NCBI GenBank assembly: GCA_029449245.1
Contig: JANATF010000008.1
Coordinates: forward strand, 868,001 to 932,000
Source of the DNA: Mortierella alpina
Lineage: Eukaryota; Mortierellomycota; Mortierellomycetes; Mortierellales; Mortierellaceae
DNA: 64,000 nt
Reading direction: 5' to 3'
The translations under genes and the position numbers were made by a program. Below are positions 46,962 through 61,258 of the stretch, in pieces. Under the pieces are notes generated by a model. That model did not search any database. It saw only the letters and a program-made list of their open reading frames with translations, and was not told the DNA's origin. Position 1 is the stretch's first letter; every line of letters starts with the position of its first letter.

Positions 46962-47994
46962 ATGTCGACCGCAGAGGATACTCCCTATCACGCTAAGGCT
47001 CCTGTCAAGGAGGGACTTCAGGCTGGAGCCATTGGTGCCGGTGTCGGTCTTCTCGTCTCGGCTGTGCAGAACTCGGTCGGAACACACTCACATGGAGCCA
47101 CCGGCGTTTTCGCACGAACCGGAAGCACCATCGGAGTCTTTGGTAATACCCTTGCACACGCCACATCACCTCTCGGATTACCGAGCAACTCCTCTTTCTC
47201 GATGATAACTTGCGCTCTGGATGGAATTCGCTTGGACGAATGATACCCTCTTCAAGGATCAGCGATGCACAGCTTTTCAAAGGAGACTGGGGCTTTTCGG
47301 AGATGAGAGCAAATCCATCACGACGTCAATCAGGTGCCGATCAGCTTTGCAGAGCATCCCACAGTAACTTGGCGCGCGCCTATACTTTTTTTTGGGATGC
47401 CACTGCGTTCATTTCGCTGGCAACACTCAGAGATGACTTTACCAGAAGTGCAACGCGCAAGGAGGAGTGGTTCGGAAGCTGCGACCGGATCAAACTCTAG
47501 TTTTGATATGTCCACCCCACCCAGTAATGCCGATTGCCAATGCCATATCTAAACTCGTATTCCTTTTTATTTCTCCAACTGCACCCAATTTAGCTGCCAT
47601 GGCTGGTGTGTTTGCGGCCACAGATGCTGCCGTTTCCAATGTTCGCGAGACCAAAGATGCATGGAACTCGGTCGCTGCCGGATGTGCTTCAGGCCTGGTT
47701 GCCGGAGGCTTTCAGCGCAATGCTCAGACCATGGTCTTCGGATGCATGGGTATGGGTGCACTGATGGGCGCATTTGACCTTAGTGGAAACTCACTCAAGG
47801 TAAGCAGGATAGCAATAAGATATGGGTTGATCAAGGGTATCACAGTCTTCCATGGCAGTTTTCGCACGATGCAGAGTACTGATACCCATAACTCTATTAC
47901 CACCGTTCTCATTCTTCAATTACAGGGCAAATACGCTGATATGACTGAGCAGCAGAAGCAGGAGTGGAGACAGTCGCAGTTGAGCACAAAGTAG
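46962..47994 (+). CDS. NDUFA11: Complex I subunit, NDUFA11/Tim17 family
   Basis: Exons 46962-47142, 47594-47799 and 47926-47994 give 151 residues. The protein has the Tim17/22/23-type layout of small glycine-rich membrane helices: LQAGAIGAGVGLLVSAVQNS, GVFARTGSTIGVFAAMAGVFAATDAAV, WNSVAAGCASGLVAGGFQRN and MVFGCMGMGALMGAFD. The GCASGLVAGG motif in the third helix and the charged C-terminal helix (EQQKQEWRQSQL) match NDUFA11 (fungal NUO-21.3b) of respiratory complex I, in the inner mitochondrial membrane. Other members of the fold (Tim17, Tim22) have different conserved residues and fit less well. Intron 1 is 451 bp, long for this window. Confidence 0.78.
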
Positions 47995-48579
47995 AGGCGT
48001 TGAAGAAGGTGCTGCATTTTGAGATGGCCACAAACCCGGGATGACAAGTCAACCATATAGAGCGCAGAAAACGATTCCGGATCTGGATATCAATAAGCAA
48101 AAGAATACCAATGTGCGTTGCTACAAGAGCTTTTCTTCTGCAGGTGTCTGTGTGCACGCTGGTGTGTGTGTGTGTGTGTGTACAAAGACGTCACGCAGGG
48201 CACTTGTGCTGAGTGCGCCGACATGGACCATTTATTTTATATTTAAACAACCGAATGATTCTCCGTTGAGGGTTCGTTCATCCATTGCCTTGCTCTTCCC
48301 CTTCAACACTCTTGACCGTTCGCCCGGGTCTCGTTGTCAGCACGTTCACAGGCATAGATACCGACGCATTCCCTCAAACTCGAATTCAGCTGTAAGTTAG
48401 TTCAGGAACCAGGCACGGCAGAACAACTGTGACACAAAATGATGATGGGCGTAAAGCCTTTCGCATGTTGATGTTCTTGGTGTCCATCTCAACACATCCC
48501 TGCACATACACTGACCATTCGTACGCTTTTCTTCCTACCCACCGCCTATATTTTGGCCCCTGCTCCGTTCAGACTCAAG
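47995..48579. other. Intergenic with GT microsatellite
   Basis: Contains (GT)10 at 48162-48181 and the PKC promoter. The AG acceptor-like base pattern just before the PKC ATG hints at a 5'-leader intron. No gene was seen. Confidence 0.5.
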
Positions 48580-52648
<4,069 letters not shown>

Positions 52649-52718
52649 AGCCATCATTACTATATAATAGTGTATTTGCTCGCGATTTTTGAAAACAAAA
52701 GATATATTTGCAATTTGT

Positions 52719-54918
52719 TTACTCTTGCCGCATTGACAACAGGACGTCAGTATGCCGCAGTTTGCCTGCCAAAAGCTGTAAGAAATCCATGGCACCGGTA
52801 TCGGGTTGCGGATGCTTATCGAGGTATATAATGACGATCGAGACGTGCGCATCCACGCGGGCTACATAGTACGTGCACCCGATCTTGCGGTCATAAAAGT
52901 ACTGGCTTCGATACTGGCGCAGGATGCTGACACTCCCCTGCATGATGGAGATGATGTTGGGCCAGTGATCTCTTGGTGGTTCCTGCATTGGACATGGCAA
53001 GAAAAGAGACAATTAGAGCCGAGTAACACTCACAGAGGCTGTCAAAAAACACAAACAAGCTCGTTCAGGGAAACTGATACGGGTTGAAACGTACGGGTGG
53101 ATAACTGTATATGCATGGGAAGGAGTTCAAGCCGGTTGGAGATTCATAAGGCGCATTGGCACTAATGAACCCAGTAGCTGAGAACCGCACATCAGCGGAT
53201 ATCTCGTACACGAACGAGATGCTGTGGGCTCCTGCCTTTTTCCTGAATGCCCGAATGCTGTCAAGAAATATAACATAGGAGGTCAATGCGATTACAGCGT
53301 CGAGCGTATTGAAAATATGAACTCCGCAGCAAACAGAAATGTGCCTGAGATACTTACATCCCATGCATGTCCGGATCCATACTCGCCCATAAAGTCCTTT
53401 CGTCCCCACCAAAGGCTTGCTCCTTCTCCAGTAGCAGATCCATGAAATAAATGGTCATCTTTGCCTTCTCGCTGGCAATCCACCGATGGAGCCACAGTAA
53501 ATGATTTGGCTGCACATTGAACCTTCCCTTTGTCAAAGATGTCGAGGACTTGCTCTTTTCCTCGCTCACGCTGCTGTTGGATGAAAAGATATTATAGCGC
53601 CACATGGACGACGATTCCTCTGGTCGATAATAAGATTTTTCAGCATATTCTTGTTCGCTTGAAAATTTGCGCCATTCCAGGAGTGCCACTCTTGCGAGGT
53701 GAAGATGTGTAGCGGACTTTTGGATGTCGTATTCTGAGATAGCCTTGTCCATCAGCAGCCCGTGCTTCAAGAGCGAAATCTCGTTCTCGATCCCGGATCC
53801 GAGAACCGTATTGTGTATGTCGGATGTTCCTGATTCGTACATTTGAAGAGCCAGCTCCGTCTCAGGCAGGATCAAGTCGATGTCAATCTCCACTGTTGAT
53901 AGTGACAGCAGCCGATAGCTAGGGACAGCAAAAGAAACCGATTAGTATAGATCTAGGGCTCAAGGGATGCACACGGTCTCCACGGTTAGGAAGAAAACAA
54001 TGCTATTTCCACAACAACATACACGCCGATCAGCGCCATGCGCAGACTGCAGAGTTCCCGTAAAATAGTATAAAGCACGATATGATCGGCGGCCGACTGC
54101 TCCTCTCGGCCATTAAATCCAGTTTGATGATGCGGCTGCAGACTACCGTATTGAGCTGGTATAGGTGAGAGAGTGTTGTGGCCGTTACTGCTGTTGTTGT
54201 GAGTGCCGGAATCGCCTGCGCTCCTGGCCTCTCCAATGACCATCGATGTTGCGTTATGAATGCTGAAAATATATTGATGAAGACTTGACTGACTTGCTTC
54301 AGAGGCTAATACCAGCGAACCATGCCCAGGGAGTGTTCCTCCTTGAGGCGCTGGGGTACCTAATTGCTCCAGAGTTGCCCTTGCCCTTCCGACATTTTCT
54401 GGTGACTCCATCGACGCGCCACCATAGATTCCAATGTTCAGGATGTCCCGATATACAATGCTCTCACGCTCCACATCGGCCGCAATATCGCAGTACATCT
54501 GATGGAGATGCTATTATCAATAACACAAGCGACACGATTCATGTCCATCAATAGTACAGCAGTAGCGCGTCAGTATGATTCCCCTTGATGTTGATAGCGA
54601 AGCCGAGACTCTACGCGAGCGTGTTAACTTACATCTTCTCGTCGAAATATCTTGGGCTTTAAAAACTGCATGGAACTATAGACACTCTCACATTGCACGA
54701 TTCTTGAGCATATTGATCCCACAGAAGGGTGTGTCTATGTCGTTGCGAGGCCAACGTTGCTAATCAGTCCACTGCAGTTACGACGTTCAAGGAAGTCGCC
54801 CAGGCATCTTGGTGAACATGGGCCGAACCTTGCTAATCCGCATCAGATGCTTGTTTGCACACGCATAGTCGAATGATCCCAACGCTTTAAGAAACTCAGC
54901 GCAATCCTTTGAAAACAT
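52719..54918 (-). CDS. KICS2: KICSTOR subunit KICS2 (C12orf66)-like protein
   Basis: Exons 54918-54829, 54734-54633, 54498-54023, 53918-53358, 53257-53095 and 52982-52719 give 551 residues; all six join in phase. KICS2 is part of KICSTOR, which brings GATOR1 to lysosomes so that TORC1 responds to amino acids. Matching segments run the whole length: FLKALGSFDYACANKHL; VYSSMQFLKPKIFRRED; LRELCSLRMALIGVYRLLSLS; ISLLKHGLLMDKAISEYD; FNVQPNHLLWLHRWIASEKAKM; IIRAFRKKAGAHSISFVYE; and the end DHWPNIISIMQ ... SQYFYD ... SIVIIYLDK. Human KICS2 has the equivalents QPPHLFLWL, RKYDAANVSLIF and HWPNVIMIM. The extra length is two Ser/Gly/Asn-rich inserts. The 401-bp inverted-repeat element begins 93 bp upstream of the start codon. 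Confidence 0.8.
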
Positions 54919-55977
54919 TGTCGGTTGTTCCACGCATCGGTAACCGATTGTTGAGTGGAATGAGAATAAAAGAAAAAGAAGACAAAGAAATGAAAAAAAA
55001 AAGGGAGAACCTATTCGGCAACCCGGGTTGTCATGCAATTTTGACAACCCACGCACAAAACCCATGTAAACTACTTTTTTACCCTGTTGCTTCAAAAGTA
55101 ACGATGGAGACTCCAAAATACATCAGAACACGTCTCTTCGCGCTGTCTCTCTGTTGACGATCCTTAAGTTGTCTTCAGGCCGTTACTCATATGAAAAAAT
55201 CACTTTTTTGAGCGTGGAGGGATGGTAGGAGTAGATATTTGGAAACAAACGTGCGGTGATGGGGCTAGGGACGTCGGGCGTCGTGGCCAACGTGAAAAAA
55301 GAGGAATTATGTTAAGAGGATCGCCGTTGGCGAGAAGAAAAAGAAAAATGACTTTGTATGGGTTTTGTAGGGGGTTGCCATGCAATATTGACAACCCAGG
55401 TTGCCGAATAGATTGTGTATCAGAATTTGAAATTTTTGGACAGTGTCCGCTCACTTGTGTCCACCGCTCCCCTATGAATGAAATGATTTTTCGGCCCTCT
55501 CCCGACTTTTTATGTCCACCGTGTCCAGGGGTATGAAATGATAACCCAACCCAATATTCAATTAGACCCGTCTAGTCCGTGCCACATGGGAAGGATATGC
55601 CAAGCTAAACCACGGATCGATTTGAATTCCTGCCATCCTCTGGGCTTTGTTCTCATCGCTCTCCATGCCCGCTCTCCATCATTTTTTTTCTTCTCTTTTT
55701 CTCCTCCCTCTTTTGATCTAGTCTTCATCGTGCCGGACTCTTCCAAGGTCCATCGCAGCCGCCGTTTCTAACTCGCCAATTGTCTTGCGCTTGGAGACCT
55801 TGTCCCTTGCGCAGGTGCGCCCCTACCCCTGACAGATCCGGACCATCCATCCTTCTCTTTTTCCTCGTTCTCCGTCTCATGGTCATCGCCATATCCGTGA
55901 GGCATAAGCCAAATAAATAATGACAGGAGTTCACGACAGTCTTTTTTATTTGCAGCGTACTACGTTACAGGACAAAT
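54919..55977. other. Intergenic between KICS2-like gene and Crypton
   Basis: Contains the 401-bp inverted-repeat element, two related 30-bp segments at 55458-55487 and 55513-55542, and the 3' flank of the Crypton. No gene was seen. Confidence 0.6.
55011..55411. mobile_element. MITE-like element with 60-bp inverted repeats
   Basis: The left arm 55011-55070 and right arm 55353-55411 are inverted copies: CTATTCGGCAACC then GGGTTGTCA at the outer end (one mismatch in the first 22 bases), and ACAAAACCCAT near the inner end. Each arm is itself palindromic, GGGTTGTCA pairing with TTGACAACCC across about 7 bases. There is no coding capacity in the 282-bp centre. The outermost bases can be read as a TA on each side of TTCGGCAACC, which would suit a Tc1/mariner-type TA duplication; since TA is also part of the palindrome, this is not proof. 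Confidence 0.7.
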
Positions 55978-58900
55978 TCAGTGCTTCTTTGCCTTCTTTT
56001 CGGCAAGAAGCGCGAGTCGAATAGAATTAATGGTTTGGTTCTCATACTTAGTCGACAAGGCGTCAACGACTTCTTCAACAGGTAGGCCTTGATCCACAGC
56101 GACCTCCGCCACCAACTCGATCAACTGGCGTCTGCGCCGGAAGACCTTGTCGCGCGCGTTAGTGTAGGGCCACGCCTTGTCTAAGTTTTTCGCCGCGGTA
56201 ACAGGACCATGAAATTCATCCCACACATGCCTTATCGTCAGTTTCTTACTATCAGCGAGCATAACATACCCTCGCGTCCTGTCATCCGTCACGATTGGAG
56301 TCGTCAATTGCTGTCCAAGCTGTTCCTGCATCTGCTCCTGTTGCTGTGCTTGCCGCTGTTCCTGCTGTTGTTCGTGTTGTTGTTGACGGTATTGCTGTTG
56401 CTGTTGGAGTTGGTGCTGGAGTGTGTGTTGGCTCTGGGGTTGATTCTGGTGTTGGTATTGGTTTTGCTGCTGTTGCTGCTGCTGCATGGTTAGTACCGCC
56501 TCGAAGAGATGCAGTAGAAAGTCTTGGTTGCTTTGAAAAGAAGGTGCTGAGAGGTTGCGACCTGGGCACATGGAGGTCAGAGGAATGAGTGGACGATACT
56601 GATAAGCTTGCGCAGCAGACTGAGGAATTTGCCGCAAATAAGATCGCTCCATTTGTAGTTGTTGCTGAACAGTATCGATCTGTGCCTGGCAGACTTGAAT
56701 GTTCCGCGATAGCTCGTGCGTAGATTGCTTCACTCCCTGGGACAATACATCAACCTTTTGGGTTACGGCACTTGAGTTTTGGGCCAAAGTATTAATCGCT
56801 GAAACAATGACCTGGGCGTTGACCGGGACTTCTTGATGGATGAGGGATGAGCGCGTACGATGCGCGCTCATTGCGTTGAGCAGATCGGCTTGAAAATCAA
56901 CAAACATTCGACATTGGAAAATATCCGGGAGGGACTCGAGGATAGTATTCGTGAGCGACATACCGTCGTCATTGGGTTTCAAGAAAAGGACGGCATCTTG
57001 AAGAATGACACGTCTCAGCCGGACTAGGAGCTTGAGGAAGCCGATGCGAGTGATTAGAGCATCGGCAATGAACGCTCGAGTGAGCCTCTTGGTCGCTGTT
57101 GTCAACTCAGGATGATTCCAAAAGATATCCTCGTCTGTGGCGACATTCGGGTCTTGTCCCAGCATTTCCTTGTCGCATTCTTGGCGCCAGGAAGGAGCCT
57201 TGTCAGGCATGTCATCGTCAAAATTTGTCTCGATCCAAGGAAAGATGCGGCGCTGAAGGTCAAGCGGAGGTGTGACCAGGTCGCGCTCCAGAAAGTACGG
57301 TTCGTGAGGAGAAAAATGAGCCATGCAAAAGGCGCCTCTTGTCGGATTCTTTGGCGCATAGAAGTTTTCCATCTGTCCCATAACCCATCGTCCGAGGTGG
57401 CGAATATCGTCCAAACTTAGTCCTCGCTCGTATGCCTCCGAAACACCAGCATGCCGTCCAGAGTGCGTTAATCTCGTAGAATAAACGTCGCAGGCGCGCA
57501 TTACAGCGGACGTTGCATCCATTTGAGTCTCGCCCGAAAGCGCTTGCTCCCGATGCCTTTCGCGCTCTTTGGGTGCGCCTCCTTGAGTCAAGACTTTTAT
57601 GTTGTACCATGCATCGGGATTCACGAGGTTCGGGATAGATTCTCCCTCCACCTAAAATCAGTATAGTCTGTTAGGAAAGCCGCCCGCAATTCATTTCTCA
57701 AGAAAGAATGGGCGCGTTCTGACCTGAAAACGCTCAAGCATGTAGAACGCGAAGCCAGCCATGGTGCATCGGAGAAAGTTCTTGTGGCGATAGGCTGTTG
57801 CATACAGTTCTACTCCTTTGTGGTTTGTTTTTCCCCGAGTGATGCAAAACACAAGACCGGACGCCAGAGTCGATCCAGGGGCAGGGTGCTTGGTTTGAAT
57901 GTTGAACGTGTTGGCCAGATTCAGGCTACGGATGTCCTCATCACGTAGCAGCATATGATGGCGAGCAAGCAGACAGAGACGCTCTCGCATGTACTGAAAT
58001 CGTTTTCTGTTGGCATATATACGTTTTCCAGGTATCTGAGGCGGAGGGAGCATGCGCCACGTATAACAAAGCATGCGAAGGAACAGTCTTTCGCTGTACG
58101 GGTTGCGGATCGCACATCCTGTTGTGCGTGTTGTTGTCGCATCTTTCGTCACCTTGCCATAGACCAATGCAACACCATAATTCTCGATGGCCTCGTTCAA
58201 ACGAATATCTTTTCGAGGATTGGATGCTGGATTGGGACAAGACGCTGCCGTTGAACTTTGACGGCTCCATAGGTACTGAAGTGCCTTCCTGACATTCTCC
58301 ACTGAGCCCAACGACAATGGAACATATACTACTGCGCGGCCTTCCTTGTCCATAAAGGCTTGATTAAAGGCTGCATAATTAGTAATAACAATTGAGGGAG
58401 AAATGCATGGTTATATGGTTATATTCACTTTCATATCGATCGTCCACAACAAAACAAGAAGGTGCATACCTTGCTCCTTCCCGCCAAACGTGTCGATGAT
58501 GCGGACAGTCGGCCTCTGCGCGATATGTTCTGTGCCAGCAGGAGCAACCTTTTCCGTTTCCTTGGATGAAGCATCCGCGTCATCGTCATCGGCATCAGCT
58601 TTGGAAAGGTGGGCTTGTGAATGGATTTCGATCCCATGCCCCTCGGTATTGGCGCTGCTTCGTTTCTCCGGTTCTTGCGCGAGCTCTGACCTTTGATTGA
58701 CATTCAAGGCAAATTTGATCTGCCAGTCAACCGGATCCATATCCAAAGGGAGATCCAATGCGGACCAACGAGGCACCATTTTGGACAAAGGTATCTTGTC
58801 GGCATCGTCACTCGTTCCCTCCACAAGATCTTGCTCCTCCTGCTCTTCCACTTGCTCTTGCTCCTCCTGTTGCTGGTCATCTCGCTCTTCCTCAAGCTCT

Positions 58901-59861
58901 TGTTCATGATCGCTGCTCACTGGCCGCTGCTGATGATCCGACGAAAAAACCGCCGGCTGTGGCGTCTGTCCCAACGGTCCATAGTATCCGGTCTTGGTGC
59001 AGATGTGCCTTGCGACGGTTCGATTGAATACAACAGTCTTGAAATAGTCGAGCAGTCGAGTCCCCTCGACAGAGTAATCACCGTCATATTTTTCATCGCA
59101 AAACAACTGAGGTACAATACCAATATTGGAGTTAGATGGATCGATTAGTATGGTATGCGCCTATTTACTTTTGAATGGGAACTGCTGCCTTCCCTAAGGT
59201 GGGAAAAAAAACATGAAAGCATGGCTACAAGAAGGCCTTCACGCACCTGCCACTTGCGGATAGCAACCTTATACATCAATACAGTCGAGCTTGCATTTTT
59301 GTCCTCCAAGATTGATTTCGTTATGGCGTTTGCGGACTCTTTTCTTGCTTGAGCCACTTCTTGATCAGTCATAGCTAACAAAGGGCGATGCAGTCCCTCA
59401 CATGGCAATGGCTGGACGAGGCAGGGACTGGATACCTTCCTTCTTTTTGTTGGATTGCTGAGGTGTTCACTGGTCGATGCGCTGCTCGCTGCAGGAGTGG
59501 TTAAAGTTGGAGCAGACTTCAACTTCCGTTTCGCGCCACGTCCCTCGTTCCTGTTTGTCACGGTTGGCTGCGATGTTGTTGGTGTTATTGCTGCTACTGA
59601 GAACGGTCGGTCTTCGAGTTCGGCCGACTGTTGCACGCGTGTAGGTGTCTGGAGAGCAAAGCTTAGAGCATGCTGTGGAGGATTCGTCTTGTCACAAGAG
59701 TTGGCATTGTTGTCAACAGACGAGATCTCTTTTTTCTTCCTCGACTGTGCGCGAGATTTTGAATGGGGTGGATGATGGGCGCTTCCCCGAGAACTGAGCA
59801 GCGACAACAGCTTTGGATTTGTGGATAACTCGCCAGTCCAACCTCGGCGTGTTTGCGGCAT
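55978..59861 (-). mobile_element. Crypton DNA transposon (tyrosine recombinase), borders unresolved
   Basis: The minimal extent is the coding region. Cryptons have no long terminal inverted repeats and integrate by a tyrosine recombinase, so borders need comparison with an empty site. The open reading frame has no stop or frameshift across four exons, so the copy may be intact. A tRNA-Glu gene lies 306 bp beyond its 5' end. Confidence 0.8.
55978..59861 (-). CDS. Crypton tyrosine recombinase with GCR1_C domain
   Basis: Exons 59861-59247, 59106-58470, 58370-57724 and 57651-55978 give 1190 residues. After a disordered N-terminus, a core-binding helical region begins at MYKVAIRKWQLFCDEKY. The catalytic domain has RDEDIRSLNL (first arginine), a conserved lysine in RGKTNHKG, the H-x2-R box THSGRHAG, LGRW, and FYAP with the likely tyrosine nucleophile. 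The C-terminal part has a Gln-rich stretch (CAA/CAG) and a GCR1_C-type DNA-binding domain: RHVWDEFHGP, then FRRRRQLIELV and LSTKYENQTIN. Recombinase plus GCR1_C is the fungal Crypton arrangement. All junctions keep phase, and no catalytic residue looks lost. A host gene derived from a Crypton is the alternative. Confidence 0.88.
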
Positions 59862-60167
59862 TAGTTTTTATTTGTCGGATGTGAGGATGTGAGAGTAGTG
59901 TGCGCTATGGTGGTATGGTGGTGACAGAGAAAAAAAAGCTCCCTTTTCTCCACCCCTCTGGGGGATATAAGAGCCAAATGGTCATTTGGACACCAGGAGG
60001 GGTTTTAAGAGTCACAATGGCCACCTGTCCTCTGTATTTCCAGCCATAACATATGGCCAATGAATGGACACAGTGGTTGATTTGACCAAATAGTCAGTTA
60101 TATCAGTTATAGGTTATCCCAAAAAAAAAACATAATGAGCAGGACAAAATAGCAAAAATCAAAAGAT
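59862..60167. other. Crypton 5' flank
   Basis: AT-rich, with a short gene-free stretch between the recombinase start and the tRNA. It probably holds the recombinase promoter and the element's end. Confidence 0.5.
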
Positions 60168-60241
60168 GTTCCCAGTCCGGGGATCGAACCCGGGCCTTGT
60201 CGGTGAGAGCGACAAATCCTGACCACTGGACCAACTAGGAA
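60168..60241 (-). tRNA. tRNA-Glu (CTC anticodon)
   Basis: Read on the minus strand, the acceptor stem TTCCTAG pairs with CTGGGAA (one G-T). The anticodon stem TGTCG/CGACA encloses the seven-base loop CTCTCAC, giving anticodon CTC. The T arm CCGGG/CCCGG encloses TTCGATC. The body follows eukaryotic tRNA-Glu closely (GGTCCAGTGGTCAGGATT, GGCCCGGGTTCGATCCC). There is no intron. A TTTT terminator follows within about 6 bases. The internal A and B boxes are present. Confidence 0.95.
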
Positions 60242-60318
60242 TCGATAAGCTTTGATTGGCTAATGTTCGAGATGAAAGTTGGCCCGCCAGGTCCTACATG
60301 GATCATTGATCGCGATCG

Positions 60319-60403
60319 TGCAATTAGAGAGTTTTTGTATTGCACTTATAGAGAGGTCTATGCATTTATAGAGAGCTAAATGCAAATATAGAATGTTATG
60401 CAC
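60319..60403. repeat. About four 20-bp tandem repeats
   Basis: Units begin TGCA and carry TTATAGAGAG-type cores at 60319 (diverged), 60341, 60361 and 60381, with a last TGCAC at 60399. The two central units differ at only a few bases. Confidence 0.75.
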
Positions 60404-60404
60404 T

Positions 60405-60436
60405 CCAAAAAAAAAATGGGCTGGTGCCGTTGAAGC
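60405..60436. repeat. Direct repeat copy 1: A-run plus GGGCTGGTGCCGTTGA
   Basis: A run of A followed by TGGGCTGGTGCCGTTGA. The same sequence recurs 222 bp downstream. Confidence 0.8.
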
Positions 60437-60628
60437 AACCTTCGTCCGTTAGACACGCTGATGAGGCGTGGCAATAGTCGCGCGGGCCTGAGGGTTTGGA
60501 ACCCAGGGAACGTGACTTGTCTTATGCTGACTAGGATTCGTTCCAAGGAGGATGGAATGGATGGTAGATCTTTGCCAGGTAGTTCTTAAGATTCGTAGCG
60601 TCATTCGACTTGAGAGGCATATTGTTTT

Positions 60629-60657
60629 AAAAAAAAAATGGGCTGGTGCCGTTGAGG
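60629..60657. repeat. Direct repeat copy 2: A-run plus GGGCTGGTGCCGTTGA
   Basis: Matches copy 1 over at least 26 bases, including the A-run. The bases beyond differ. Confidence 0.8.
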
Positions 60658-61258
60658 CCGATCGAATGGGCGCTGTCATGCTACGATATGGGCAACATTA
60701 TCCGTGGCAGCTCAAAGCAAAGGGATCTTGCCACCATTCTGCGCCTTGTTCGATCTACGCAACTTTTGTTATATTTTTGCACTTTACGACACCATGACTG
60801 ATAATAACCTGGCCTTTTTCTTTCTCACGAGGAAACGCTGCTCCGGGGTCCTGCACAACAGAGTAGTTTATTGAAATAAGGGAGATATAGATAGAGAGGC
60901 TCTTAAAGAGTGCAGGATCGATCCTAGATACAACAGAAGCGTCAAAAAGCATAGTCGAGTGCATGGTGAAAAGGTCGACAATGTTGTCTCCGCAATTGTT
61001 CACTAGTCATCGGATAGGAAAAGAAAAAAAAAGAGTCGTCCATGAATACAATGGAAGTAGACGCGAATAATAAGGCAACAATGTATTGTTCTGCGCTGTC
61101 CCTTTGGTTGAAGATGACCGTGCTCGAAGGAGGTAGACTCTGTTTGATAGATGCACAATGGAAGAAAAGAAAGATGAAAAGAATAAAAAGTTCTCCTGCG
61201 TCTCCTGTGTTCGAGGCAGCCGTGGGTCGTCGGTGCATTTCCGCATGCTTCCGGATAT

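Larger units (their letters stand above)
60242..61258. other. Intergenic, repeat-bearing
   Basis: Between the tRNA and the RBM39 gene. It holds the 20-bp tandem repeats and the 27-bp direct repeat pair listed separately. Open frames are short and unsupported. Confidence 0.55.

Noticed and set aside
48162-48181. (GT)10 as a possible regulatory element
   Set aside because: A simple microsatellite with no supporting context.
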